Under the pieces are notes generated by a model, which made no database searches, was not told the DNA's origin, and saw only the letters and a list, made by a program, of their open reading frames with translations. A DNA stretch of 64,000 nt, taken from NCBI RefSeq assembly GCF_036417845.1, contig NC_089981.1, positions 19,550,001 to 19,614,000 on the forward strand, in the 5' to 3' direction. The stretch is from Apteryx mantelli. Taxonomy: Eukaryota > Chordata > Aves > Apterygiformes > Apterygidae. This document shows positions 26,296-42,453 of this stretch, piece after piece (within the stretch, counting starts at the first letter, position 1; each line of letters begins with the position of its first letter). The translations under genes and the position numbers were made by a program.

Positions 26296-26447
26296 ATGAC
26301 AGTAACATACACCAACCGTGTGGCCGATGCCCGCCTAGGCACCTTCTCACAGCTTCTGCTCCAATGGAAAGGAAGCATCTACAAACTCCTCTACTCCGAG
26401 TTCCTTATCTTCATCACTCTCTACTTCACCATCAGTCTTGTGTACAG
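26296..26447 (+). CDS. BEST1: BEST1 coding exon 1, N-terminus and TM1
   Basis: The exon itself begins at 26,288 after CCACCAG; eight bases of 5' UTR precede the ATG. It encodes residues 1-50 and two bases of codon 51: the conserved N-terminal segment around Ala10, which helps form the calcium clasp, and the first membrane helix (about 30-51). Donor AG|GTGAGC splits Arg51. Confidence 0.96.
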
Positions 26448-29400
26448 GTGAGCATCCTTCCACTCCAGCACTAACACAGCCCTTCACTCTCAACCTGTCC
26501 TGGAGCAGGACAACTAAGCAATGCAGGATTGGGACAGCAGTCTTGGTGAAGAGGAGCCAGCCAGCCACTGGCCAGCCTACATTCACAAAGCGCAGAGTTC
26601 CTCTACTCCAGGGTAGACAGGACCTGCCCCTCGCATCTGCTGAGAAGTCAGGAGAGGAAAGGTCCTTCCTCGCTGCTCCAATATGTTAGCTGCTCAATAT
26701 ATTAGCAACTGACAGATTTCCTTTTTCTGGGCTGGGTAGGGACATAGTTTCTCTTCCCTAGGATGGAGAGTTGCATTGGATGATTACCCACAGAAGAGTG
26801 ATGTGTAGATCCATGGAGCCCAGAGATAGGCTAGTACTGGAGTTGGCCCAAAATGGGGCGCTTTAGGAGAAAGTCTCCCTTGCTCACACAACCGGTGATA
26901 CCTTGGGTACATTTCTGAGAGCAGGCATCAGCTCTGGAGCCGCAGATCTGTGATGAGACAACTGTATTCTGTGGCTGGTCTGTTTTTGGTGGCGAAAGCC
27001 AGGGAGCTCCCCTAGCCAGGTCAATGTGCACAGATGCAGCATGGAGACAGGAAAGCAGCTCCAAGAAAGAGGCAGGAACTCATGTCACAACAGCCAGTGC
27101 TGGCATGAGTAGGGCTTGGACTGCAGGATATTAAATGAGCTGTGGTACACGTCCAAGCCCTGTGGCAAACCTAATACCAGATAACACTCTCCTGAGTGAG
27201 AAATGTAGGGGCAGTCCCTGACATCGAACTGTATCACTTACTACAACACTCTGTGTCAGTGACCACTTCTGGCTCCTGTGGATGGGGCAGCAGGGTGTTT
27301 CAGGTGGGCTTTCCCAGGGGAGATGTGTGCTGATGTCCCACTCTCACAGGGGCTGCTCACCCAGATCACCCCCAGGCTCACAGCGTGGCAGTGTCATGAC
27401 TACCTATGCCTGGCTTCCCTTGCCAGACTCCTATCCCAGCAGGCCCAGTGAGGCACAGCCTCTTCTTTGAGCCTGATGCCTCTGTTTCTCTTTTTCAGGC
27501 TGATCCTGAGTGAGAGCCAAAGACTGATGTTTGAGAAGCTGGCGCTCTACTGCAACAACTATGCTGAGCTGATACCCGTGTCCTTTGTACTGGGTAACAA
27601 GCTCTGTTTGGGAATATGTGGGAAGGGGAAAGGGACAGCATTTCTTCTCCCTGGTTGGATATAGCTCTGCAGGCAGGCAGAATTCACTGAGCAGATCCCT
27701 CACTCTGCCTTTGCAAAACCTCCCCATGGAGAGTATATCATCTCGTGTCCCAGCTGTGAGGGATGCTCCCAGCACACAGCTTGCACTGTCCAGATGTACA
27801 GACAAGTTATGGGTTCTGCCAGGAGGGCAGGGACCAAATAGCACTGAATAAACTGGGGAAGCCAGACTTGCCCACTCTAACTTTGGCACGAAGATCTGAA
27901 TTGCCCTCTAGGCATGCCTGCACCTGTCCCTGTATGAGCAGTACCAGCCTTCCTACACATGAGCACATACATCTCCTACTCCTTTAGGATGGCTAATTTG
28001 CTCAGCTCACCTCTAGGTTTCTACGTGGCTCTGGTGGTGTCCCGCTGGTGGGCTCAGTACGAGAGCATCCCATGGCCTGACCGTATCATGAACCTGGTCT
28101 CCTGCAACGTGGATGGGGAGGATGAGTATGGGCGGCTCCTGCGTCGCACCCTCATGCGCTACAGCAACCTCTGCGGTGTGCTGATCTTGCGCTCAGTCAG
28201 CACTGCTGTCTACAAGCGTTTCCCCAGCATGGAGCACGTTGTGAGGGCAGGTCAGTACCAGTAATGCCTTCTGCACATCTCTGGCCACAGGCAGACAGCA
28301 CCCTACTGCTCTGCTTGAGGCAGAGCCCTGGAAAAGGCCCTGTAACCTCCAGACTGGAGCAGGGATAGCACTGCGACATGCTCAGCTAATGTCTGCTGCA
28401 GGTGCTGAGCATCTGCTCTTGCCCTACTCTGCTCTGCCCAAATAAACAACTGCTTATGTTTCCCTATTGCACAGCACATGCATTCCTGCTGGTGGCTGAA
28501 AGGTAGTCTGGACGATGAAGGGTCTTTGGCCCAAATTTTTTTACATAGGGAGGCTGGTGAGGTCTGGTTTGTGAATGCAGAGATGCTGCAGGTCATGGGG
28601 CAACCCTGGCTGATCAGATCAGTGTAACCGTGGTGCAGCAACTTCATTGGCGGCTGCTCATCCTGCACTAAGTGGGTACAAAGGAAAAGCAGAGCTGTCT
28701 GGAATAAATGACCCTGTGCATGGGTCTACGGCAGACACGGGTGGACCTCTGCCAAATAGGAAGTTTGCCCTCCCTCAGGGCAACAACTGTCCACTGGGCA
28801 AGTGGGAACTGGGAGCCTCTGACCTGAACAGTGGTCCCCATAGGGCTCCCTGAAGCCTCTCCCAAGACACTTCTCAGGGTACAGCACTTCCCAGTCTGCC
28901 CAAATGCAGATGTCTGCACCTGCCCTAATCACCTGGGCTGCCTTTGCAATCCAGGGAGAGAAACAGGCACTTCTAGGACACAAGTTATCCTGTTTTCCAC
29001 AAATGCCTGAAGTAAGCCAGGCAACTGCACCCTCAACAGTACCACATCACCCCACTGGCTGTGATCAGATCAGAGAAAGATATGCTGCAGGCATCTAAAG
29101 TGAAATAAGATGAATCCTGCCCCTCACACCTCTATAACTCAATGTTTTAACAAGGAGACTTGTCCTCCTTTTAGGTGTCTCCCAAAGACTGAGTGCCTGC
29201 ATCTTCCCTGTGATTATAAGGAGAGCTAAGGTGGCCACCTGAAATGTAGGTGTTTTCATTTCAGATCAGATTAATTCCCTTCTGTCCTCTACAGCCATCC
29301 CTTTCCTGTCTCCTCTTTTCCACTTAGGCCTCATGACGCCAGAAGAACACAAGAAGTTTGAGAGCTTGAATTCCCCCCACAACAAGTTTTGGATCCCGTG

Positions 29401-32400
29401 CGTGTGGTTTTCCAATCTGGCCGTGAAGGCACGGAATGAGGGGAGGATTCGGGACAGCGTGCTGCTCCAGGGCATCCTGAATGTGAGTGACAGAGGCAGC
29501 AGGTGACTGTCTGAGATTCTTGTCCTCTTACGTGGGTGGAACCACAGGAATTTCCAGAGGTCAGGCAAGAAATAGGGATGGTGAGATGGGACTTCCAGAC
29601 AGTGAGCCAAGCCTGGCCCTGAGGATATTACACTAACTTTGATGGGAAATGTCCCCCACCGCCAACTAGCTTCCCCAGCTCAGGGCAGAGCAGAGCTTTG
29701 AGTGGCCTGCTGGCATAAGGCAGTGAGGTCACATGCAATAGAGATGAGGGAAATGTGATATCTTTCTTGAATGTGGACCTGGGAGGAACCATGGGACTCA
29801 CATGTAGGCGCGGTAATGGCAGGCCCCCACACAGCAGGCCATGGATCAGCTCTCCTTTACACAGCCAGCCTTCACAGACTCCAGAGCAGCCAACTGCAGC
29901 AGCCAGTGGAGGTCTCTAGGACATGGCTCAGAAGTTGCGAGGAAGCACAGCGTGTGCCTGGAAAGAAACCACGACAGTTCAAAGGCATCAATAGCAGCCA
30001 AGGTCCCTGTGGAGGACTTCATGGTAAAAACCCATGAATTGTCCTAGGAAGCAGGCCATGCTCCATGGGCAAGACTGTCAGTGATCCCTGCCCAGCTACA
30101 GAAGAAAAAGACTTCAGAGCAGCTCATCCTCCCTTGGCATTCATGTGCAAAGAGAATCACATTGTTTATGTTACCTGGAGTGAGATTCATCTGCCCAGAG
30201 ATAGGTATCTCCCTCTGGGCTATTTATCTAGGCTCACTGGATAGCCAGGAGACAGAGATGGGCACTTCTGAGGCACTTTGTGCCTAATCTGCTGAGCTGC
30301 TCACCTTGTGAGGAGATAAGCTCTGCTAGAAGTGAGGAAGGGAGCCTGGGCTCAGATGGAGACATCCAGGCAGCAAGGAGTTCCTCCAGGGCAAGCCGGA
30401 GCCCCTGCTGGTGATCTGATGGGGAAAGGCTGGGAGCAGCAGCGGAGGCTGAGTCTCCCCTTCCAGAGGAGGTGTGAGCAGGAGGGGACAGGCCGGATCA
30501 ATGAAGGGGAAGCAGGCTGGAGAGAGTCCGTGTCCGCAGTGAGGAGATGGGAGGTTTGTGCCAACACTCCATTCCTCTTGCCCACTACAGGAGCTCAACA
30601 CCTTGCGCAGCCAGTGCGGGCGGCTCTATGGGTACGACTGGATCAGCATCCCCCTGGTCTACACCCAGGTGAGAATGGGATCCCCCACACCTGCTGATCC
30701 ACTGCCTGCCTGCACACACTGCCCGTGCTGCTAGGGAGCCCCCAGTGACACACATACCCCACACATGGATCATGCTGATGTTACATACACTTGGACCCTT
30801 CATCTACACCTACACACACAACCCTGTGCCAGCTCCCTCACATATGTAACCCAGCACACACTCAGCCCAGCCATTTATTTCCATAATTTAAACAGTCACC
30901 TCTACACAAGCACATACTCTCCAGGGATAACTAAGCATATGTATGCAATGCAAGTACAGTGAAAACACAGACAAATGCAGATCCACTCCCTGCAATGCCC
31001 CTAGCCTTCCTCTGCAGCACGTCCTTTCAGCGGTTTCCTCCCACTCAGCAGAGCTGAGATCCACGTGCCAGCAAAGCTGCTCCAGCACACAGGGCAGCTC
31101 TGATGGAGCTGTGCCAGGTGCGTGGAGGAGATCGGTGTGCCCAAACTTAGCTGTTTAATAGCTCCTTGGATGCAACCCCAGGCAGATGCTTTGGCACCAA
31201 ACTGCTCCTTTGTCTAATACAACCCTGCTGCTCAGATAACACTAATGCACTCCACTGTGAAACGGGAACTGTTCCTGTTCATGCATTGCTGAAGGTTAAT
31301 GGGGAATATATTGGGAACTTATACTCCTGCACAGACCATAGCATCCTGCACGCTAGGAAGAAAAGCAATAGCATGGTGTGTTGCACTTGCATCCCACATT
31401 TACCTTTGGGGTGAGGGTGGCACACTGCCTCTATGGCACATGGCACAGCATTGCAGACCCCTGCCAACAGGCTCAGCCAGTGCCCCACTGCCAGCCCTCA
31501 GCCCTCATTTGTGAGCACAGGTCCCTGAGAAAAAGAGCACAGCTCCAAAGCCCTATCCAAGGAGCACCACGGGGAGTCTCAGCTACAGAGATGGTCAGGA
31601 AGGAACTGAGGAGCAGACAGGAGAGGTATGACTGGAGTCCAGGTCCACAAAGCAGAGCCAGGCCAAGCTGCAGAAAACACTGGGCCCAGATCGGCAGCTC
31701 CTCTTGCAGCCTCATCGTGGATGTTTGTAGTGGTTAGCAAGGCACCTTGCCAGAGAGCCCAGCCAGGGTCCTCACCACCTCTGCAGTGCACAAACCATTT
31801 TTCTATAGGTGCCCATCCATATTGCAAAGTCTGTTATTGCAACTGGGCCCTCTGTAATCCTGCCCATCGTGAAACATCCAACCACTGTTCACTGCAGGGA
31901 GCTGCATAGCTAGCTCACAAGTCTTGCGATGCTGTGTTTTTGTTTTGAAACACCCTACTTGGGGCATCAAGAGACTGTGCGAGAGTCTCCGCTGCTATTA
32001 ATTTAAAAAGGGGAAGTTTCCAGTCCCATGATTACAAAGAAAAGCACAAAACACATTGTGGCCTGAAGTCTGGACAAGCAAGCAGGCAAATACAAAACAG
32101 CTCAGCATGAGGAGCAGGAAGGAAGGAGCCAGTTAAGAGCTGGCAGTACTGCCAGGGTCTCCCCTCCCTGACTTGGACGTGGCCTGCACCAGCACAGGCT
32201 GAGCCACGAGGTGGTCAAAGCAGTTTTCAGGAGAGTCAGGGGCAAGAATGAGAAGATCTTACAGCACCCCTTACCTCAGCAGTGGACCAGCCATGCAGCC
32301 ACATGTCAGTTGTTCAAGTTCTTTCTGTCCAGGACATCAGGTGCCTTCTTCTGTGGCCATCTTTTTGTGATGCCTGCACAGAGGTCGTTCCAGGGACAGC

Positions 32401-35400
32401 GTGGAATGAAATACAATGTAAATAGCAGCTAGAGAGCAAAGGTTACATTTAAAGCTTTCTTCAGCGGAAATGCATCTTCCTGCAAAGAGCAGAGGACAAG
32501 CCTGTCATAAATCAGTACAAGGTTTTCGAAAGGCCACAGAGCCAGCAGCTCTGCGGCAGCTCCTCAGCAGCTTGCTGCAGTTTGGAGAGGTGTGGGGTAG
32601 AATGGAGGAGAGGTGCTGGGAAAGCAAGCTGGGATCTCAAGCTCCTCTGGTGTGTTCCGTGGCCTCTTTCCCAGGTGGTGACCGTGGCTGTTTACAGCTT
32701 CTTCCTGGCATGTCTGATCGGGCGGCAGTTCCTGGACCCAGAAAAGGCATATCCTGGCCATGAACTAGATCTCTTTGTGCCTGTGTTTACATTTTTGCAG
32801 TTCTTCTTCTATGCTGGCTGGCTAAAGGTAAGTCCAAGAAAACATGCCTGGAGCTGGAATTAGACCCAGACAAGGGTTTTTCCCAGTTTGTGCTCACCAG
32901 CAACTCCAGCTGTGGGGTTTTTTTTGGCCTACAGACAGCATGCCAGGTGCTGGCACTCAAACAGAGAGCCAGCAGGGGCTGACGGTGTTGCCAAGACTGT
33001 CTCAGTTTCCGAGTGTCTTGCCCTGGAGAACAGATCCATCTTTCCTATGCTTTGAGCCTCACTAGTTCAGGGAAGAAGAGAGGCAGTGGGGCACACTTTG
33101 CCTGCAGAGTATTGTGTGTGGTTTGCAGTGGCAGAAAGGCTGTGTGAGCCAGGGGCTGTTATCTGTCCCACTGAGAATGTGCACACCAGCACCAAGGAAT
33201 CCCAGCCACCGCCAAGCCCCCATTTTTAACCTGCCCCTTTTTGGGAGGATCACCAGTGCTCTGAATTCAGGGGACATCCCCCTTGAGCATAATTCTGGAC
33301 TCTGCCCACCAGGCCTTTGCCCCACAGGGAAGGGGGCAGGCATCCCCATGACCCTTTCTGTGTGCTCTCCACATGCAGGTGGCTGAGCAACTCATCAACC
33401 CCTTTGGGGAGGACGATGACGACTTTGAAACCAACTGGCTCATCGACAGGAACCTGCAGGTAAAGTGGAGGCGAGATCCCACAGACAAGCCTGACCTGTG
33501 GAGGAAGGACTGCACCCAAGGGCTCAGCAAGCCCTGTCAGGAGTGCAGTCACAGTGCTGTCCCTGCAACACCTCTGCCACCCACCTCCCATGCCCGCAGC
33601 AGGGCACAAAGGCAGTCCCTGTTCCCCTAGCCCTTTTCTCTGAGGTGGTGGCTGCATGTTAAGAAGGGCCCCAGAATCTCCACAGGGAGATGGCTGGGGA
33701 GACCAAGAGGAGAGCGTACAGCTTCCCTACATGTATGATGATGAAGGCATCCAGCTCAGTGTTCCTTCTCAGCAGCCAAGGAGACATCCCAGGTTCCAGG
33801 AAGAATATGGGGCGAGACTTGTTCCAGGAAGACCCCACACACACCAGGGAACACAGGGCTTTTGGCACATGCTTGTTGTGCTGCTGAGCACCTGGCACTC
33901 ACACAGAGACCAACTCCAGCCCCACCTAGCCCTCCTACTCCATGCTCTGGCCCACAATATGGATCCAGACTCAATTAGTTTCACATTCTCACTGCCCTTC
34001 AGTGACCCATCATTCCTGCCTCTCCCTAACATTTCACCCTGTCCCTAAAACTGCTTCCTCTACTTTCTTCCATGCAGTAACTCTCCACCTTTGGTCTTTC
34101 CTAAAGCCACAGTCCTGGCCATAGAGCTCTTCCTTCCTAGTGAGCATTGCTTTCACGTCTCCTTCAACATCTCCTTCCTTCCAGTTACTTACCCACTGCG
34201 ACATTCCTGCTGTCCTCTGCAGGTCTCCCTTATGGCAGTGGATGAGATGCATCAGGATTTGCCCATTCTGGAGAAGGACCTATACTGGAATGAGCCTGAC
34301 CCCCAGCCACCTTACACCGCAGCCACTGCTGAGTACAAGCGCCCATCATTCCTCGGCTCAACCTTTGACATCAGGTGAGTGAAACCAGAGTGTCAGAACA
34401 GACCACATTTACACTCTGGATCAGGCATCATGTAGAATATTATACAATATAGTATGAGAAAATAACATCTTTCTCCAAAGCTTGTGAAATCTTGCTCTAA
34501 GATAGTTTTAAGGCTCATCCCAAGGTGAAACCCAGCATCCTCCATGGAAAAAGATTTCTCTGAGCGCTTACCCCCCCCCTCCTCTACTACCATATAAGCA
34601 TCCCTGTTATGGAAGGCATCTTATGCCTTCCTTAATATGCATCTTCCTTAATACAGGAAAACAGAGGTTTGCCAACAGCAGCAGCATTCCCCATGCTGCC
34701 AGCCTCTGCTAATGCTGACCCAGTCCACCAGAAACTGCCTCCTATTGTGGCTGCGTAACAGCCTGTTTTGCCTTTCTGCAGCATGCAGAAAGAAGAGATG
34801 GAGTTCCAGCCCCTGGAGCAAATTAAAGAGAATGAGGAGGCAAACCACTCCACGCCATTACTGGGACACCTGGGCCGTCTCCTGGGTGTCCAGTCACCAA
34901 GCTTCTCCAGGTCCTCTTCCCGGATGAACCTGCTGCGCAGGCGAGGAGACCCCACATCCCCCTTCTGCCATTACACATACCAAGGCACCATCAAGTCTGG
35001 AAGCCCTTGCAGCATCAACCAGCCAAGGGGAGACTCCAGCACACAGGAGCAGTGGGACAGCGAGGATGGAAAACTGAGGGAGTTTGATGCCTTCATATCA
35101 ACTCCATTTTATGAGAGACCTGGTTTCTACAGTGCTCCACAGACACCAATCAGCTCCATCCCCATGATCTTCCCTTCTAGACGTCAAGGCCGCAAGAAGC
35201 CCCCTGCACTCTCCAGCATTGCTGCATGTTCAGCTTCTCTTCGAGATGTCATTACCAACTCACCTTCCAGGATGAGTGATACATACAAGAGCCAGAGCTC
35301 CATTGGCTCAGGTGTAAAGGAAACATTTGTTTGGCCAACAGCAGAACGGGGCAAAGCCCGTGACTCCCTAGTGGTAACAGTAGAGGAAGAAAAGAACAAC

Positions 35401-35982
35401 TCTAACAATAAAAGCAGAGAAGTTGCCACCACAGGAAGTCCAGGAGCTCAATCCACAGCATCAGAGAGCCCTAAATTCCTCTTCCTGGCAGAGTCCCCAG
35501 ATCATGAGAAGCAGGGTAGCTTCAAGAGTTTGAAGAGCTTAAAAGGCTGCCACCCACCCTGGCTAACTCTGGAGAACACAGCAGCTGCCACCCCCAATTC
35601 TGATCATTCAAGTGCCTTTCACACCCCCAGTAACAAAACCCCTGGAGGCAGTGCCTCTGTCTGCTTTTCATTCACTCCTGTGACTTCTCCAGTGCTGGAG
35701 AGATCCCACATGGGGAAAACAGGCCCTGATGCTCATAGCCTAAGTTCAGAAGATGCAGCCAATGCTCCAGACCAGCATCCTGCAGAGGTTTCTGGGATTG
35801 CAAGAGATACTGGAAATGGAAGCACTAACATTCACCCTACAAAAGAGCCAAGAAGAGCAGAGAACCCTTCCCCCAATGACTCTGGCATCTCTCTAGCTGA
35901 GGGTGACTACGTGGGGCTGATGGAGGTGATCTTGGAAACCAGCGAAAGCACATGTGAAGAGCAGATAGATCAGTACAGCTAG
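26296..35982 (+). CDS. BEST1: BEST1, bestrophin-1 Ca2+-activated chloride channel, complete (766 aa)
   Basis: Nine coding exons join in frame: 26296-26447, 27499-27593, 28017-28250, 29328-29482, 30591-30668, 32675-32827, 33379-33459, 34223-34374, 34782-35982. All have AG/GT borders; total 2,301 nt. The first ~370 residues align with human bestrophin-1 without a gap. The protein is a pentameric anion channel of the basolateral membrane of retinal pigment epithelium. Visible functional residues are the hydrophobic neck (Ile76, Phe80, Phe84), aperture residue Val205 (as in chicken; Ile in human), the calcium-clasp segment with Gln293, Asn296 and the acidic run 300-304 (EDDDD), and regulatory Ser358. 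The C-terminal ~400 residues, in one exon, are Ser/Pro/Thr-rich and probably disordered; the length exceeds human (585 aa) but matches the long avian form. The start is certain from family alignment ([15 protein letters not shown]). Confidence 0.97.
27499..27593 (+). CDS. BEST1: BEST1 coding exon 2, start of pore-lining helix
   Basis: Follows TCTTTTTCAG and ends G|GTAAC. Encodes residues about 51-83, including LMFEKL and IPVSFVLG, which carry neck residues Ile76 and Phe80. Confidence 0.96.
28017..28250 (+). CDS. BEST1: BEST1 coding exon 3, second helix and cytosolic helices
   Basis: Follows CACCTCTAG and ends CAG|GTCAGT. Encodes [15 protein letters not shown] (neck Phe84) and the invariant [14 protein letters not shown] block. 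Many human macular dystrophy mutations fall in this part of the protein. Confidence 0.96.
29328..29482 (+). CDS. BEST1: BEST1 coding exon 4, cytosolic domain and aperture residue
   Basis: Follows TTCCACTTAG and ends AAT|GTGAGT. Encodes [11 protein letters not shown], then [11 protein letters not shown], then [10 protein letters not shown], where Val205 lines the cytosolic aperture. Confidence 0.96.
30591..30668 (+). CDS. BEST1: BEST1 coding exon 5
   Basis: Exactly 26 codons between CACTACAG and GTGAGA. Encodes [10 protein letters not shown], then [12 protein letters not shown], the approach to the third membrane helix. Confidence 0.96.
32675..32827 (+). CDS. BEST1: BEST1 coding exon 6, third and fourth membrane helices
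   Basis: Exactly 51 codons between TTTCCCAG and GTAAGT. Encodes [20 protein letters not shown] and, after [28 protein letters not shown]. Confidence 0.96.
33379..33459 (+). CDS. BEST1: BEST1 coding exon 7, calcium clasp
   Basis: 27 codons between ACATGCAG and GTAAAG. Encodes [20 protein letters not shown]. The acidic cluster at residues 300-304 together with Gln293 and Asn296 coordinates the activating Ca2+ in the chicken bestrophin-1 structure. Confidence 0.97.
34223..34374 (+). CDS. BEST1: BEST1 coding exon 8, start of regulatory tail
   Basis: Follows CTCTGCAG, ends AG|GTGAGT (phase 2). Encodes [14 protein letters not shown] and [14 protein letters not shown], placing Ser358, a phosphorylation site linked to channel rundown in human, at the same number. 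Confidence 0.95.
34782..35982 (+). CDS. BEST1: BEST1 coding exon 9, long disordered C-terminus and stop
   Basis: A single 1,201-nt exon. It opens with [11 protein letters not shown], shared with human, and contains [13 protein letters not shown], also shared. The rest is low-complexity and Ser/Thr/Pro/Gly-rich, with no recognised domain. Stop TAG. Confidence 0.94.
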
Positions 35983-36810
35983 AGGAAACCAAGAGGCACA
36001 CACTGTTCTGTCAAGGTACCTGCCATATTAGTGATACTGCAGTATTTTTACACCCAGCCACAGCGGCACTCATCCTCCTAACAGAAGGGCAGGGCAGCCA
36101 CACCACATGCTGCTGGAACATTCAGCCAGAGCCCAGCCACAGCTGAATCCAGCACCAGTGACTCACAGCTACTGGCCTCAGGTACAGTAACAGGCACAGA
36201 ACTTGAGTGTTGCAGCATTATGAAATTATCTCTATTTATAGCAAAAGAACAAGTGAGACTTTGGAGTTTTGCTAGGTATTGCAAATACCTAACAGCAGAG
36301 CAGTAGCTCTGCTTGAGGTGCCAGCCTCAAGAACCTGGAGCACAGATGCAGACCAAAGCAGAAAAGCAATATAATTACTAAAGATACCTGCTCATCCTCA
36401 TTGCAGGAAGAACTGGAACTCGAGCCTTATGTGAACATTTGTCACAAGACTCAGTACAGAAAGCCTGGGCAGGGCTTGGACTACTGACAGAAGATACTCC
36501 AGGGAAAGGGACTGAAATGAGACAGTTGTATCACTCAATACAGACTTGTAGTGCTTTAGCAGATCAGTCTAGTTATTTTCCTGGTATTGAGGGAAAAGAG
36601 ACAATAAGGCAGGGTAAGTATCTACTTGAACAAGTGGCTGCAGTTAATGGTATTTATCCAGCCTGTTGTCTCCTTTCCAAGTTCCACATTACATCTGCCA
36701 CTGATTTGAAAGCACTCATAGAAGTGGTCTGAATGGTAGCAGACAATTTAAAAGCCATGAGTTTTGACTAATCTTCCCTAAGAAAATAAAAGCAAGGCTG
36801 AAGTCAAGGC
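35983..36810 (+). other. BEST1: BEST1 3' untranslated region
   Basis: About 0.8 kb of noncoding sequence between the stop codon and the first consensus AATAAA in the sense strand. The end point is inferred from that signal. Confidence 0.55.
36785..36790 (+). terminator. BEST1: Poly(A) signal, BEST1
   Basis: AATAAA on the plus strand about 800 nt after the BEST1 stop codon, the first clear consensus signal there. Cleavage would fall about 10-30 nt downstream. Confidence 0.6.
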
Positions 36811-37530
36811 CCAGCTGTTTCATTTCCTCATTTTAGTTTCCATGCAACAATAGGAATTCAGAGAACAAGCCACAAAATTTATCTTGCTTTAAGGTCAAGA
36901 AAGTCTTCAAGGACAGCTGCAGATATCACATGGAGCACTGATGCAACAAATTGTTCCAGGCCATTTCCTCCTAGATCCCTTCTAAAGCCTTACATCTGCA
37001 ACAGATATCTATCCTCTGTCTTCCAAGTATAGCTTTTCAACCTAGGCAGGGGTCCCCACCACACCCAGTCTGACTCCTGATATGCCCTAGATTCAATTTC
37101 TGCAGTACCACTGTTTCAGCCTAGCCCAATTACAGTACACAGCTTAGTCTTGGTTTGCAGTGCACTTGTACATGGAGAAAACATGTCATTTGTTAGACGC
37201 ACATGGTGCCTAGCAAGGCACCCTCCTTCAGTAACCTCATCTAAATCGATGGGGACAAGCCCCCAAACAGTTCCTTGCACATTCATTATAGCAGTGGCTT
37301 TCATAGCAAAACCATTTTAAAATGCAACTTGAATCATCAAGCAATTCCTGCAGTAGATCCCACTGGATGGAAAAAAAATGATTTATAATAGTGCTAAGCA
37401 AGCAAAGTAAAACCTGATCCCTCCAAATATATTCCTTCATTCAAGCCCAACTTAAGGTAACATCCCCAAGGGAGACTATGGAGCATAATCCTTTAAATAC
37501 GGGCCTCTCTGGAGAGAAACAGAAAAAGCC
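36811..37530. other. Intergenic DNA between convergent BEST1 and FTH1
   Basis: About 0.7 kb separating the 3' ends of two convergent genes. I see no further feature. Confidence 0.55.
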
Positions 37531-37547
37531 ATCTTGAACCAAGTCAC

Positions 37548-37553
37548 TTTATT
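37548..37553 (-). terminator. FTH1: Poly(A) signal, FTH1
   Basis: AATAAA on the minus strand, 155 nt past the FTH1 stop codon. This gives the short 3' UTR typical of ferritin heavy chain messages. Confidence 0.85.
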
Positions 37554-37707
37554 GGATGGAGGGCAGTACACAAAACACAAGAGAAAGAAGAGTGATATTT
37601 GGTACAGCATATGAGAACTGTTTAACTAAATAGCCGAAGACACATGCACTGCTGGGCAGCAAGGTAGGAGTCCCACTGAAACCAACAGGGTGGCTCTTGG
37701 CAAGACT

Positions 37708-42246
<4,539 letters not shown>

Positions 42247-42292
42247 TCAGCCTCGCCGGCGCGTCTGTGCCGCGGCCGCCCCGCGCGCCGCC

Positions 42293-42299
42293 TTTTATA
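42293..42299 (-). promoter_or_regulatory. FTH1: TATA box, FTH1
   Basis: TATAAAA on the minus strand in GC-rich surroundings. Transcription would begin near 42,265, giving a 5' UTR of about 95 nt that includes the IRE. Confidence 0.85.
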
Positions 42300-42443
42300 G
42301 CCACCCGCGGCGTCACCGCGCGCCCGGCCCCGCCCCCTCCGCACAACAACACAGGCGACCCGGGGCGCGGGGGCGGGGCCGCACGTCCCCACCGCCCCTC
42401 CGCCCCGCCCCCTTCCGCGCGCCGCGGTTCTGCTGGTCCAGCG

Positions 42444-42453
42444 TGACTCAGCA
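42444..42453 (-). promoter_or_regulatory. FTH1: AP-1 / NRF2-small Maf type element upstream of FTH1
   Basis: TGACTCAGCA contains the AP-1 core TGACTCA and fits the antioxidant-response consensus TGACNNNGC. It is written here on the plus strand, but such sites act in either direction. It lies about 180 bp upstream of the predicted FTH1 start. Mammalian FTH1 is induced through a distal element of this class, several kb upstream. Confidence 0.55.

Larger units (their letters stand above)
26448..34781 (+). other. BEST1: BEST1 introns
   Basis: The eight introns are 1,051, 423, 1,077, 1,108, 2,006, 551, 763 and 407 nt in order. None contains a recognisable gene, RNA or transposon. Open frames inside them are short and unrelated to known families. 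Confidence 0.6.
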
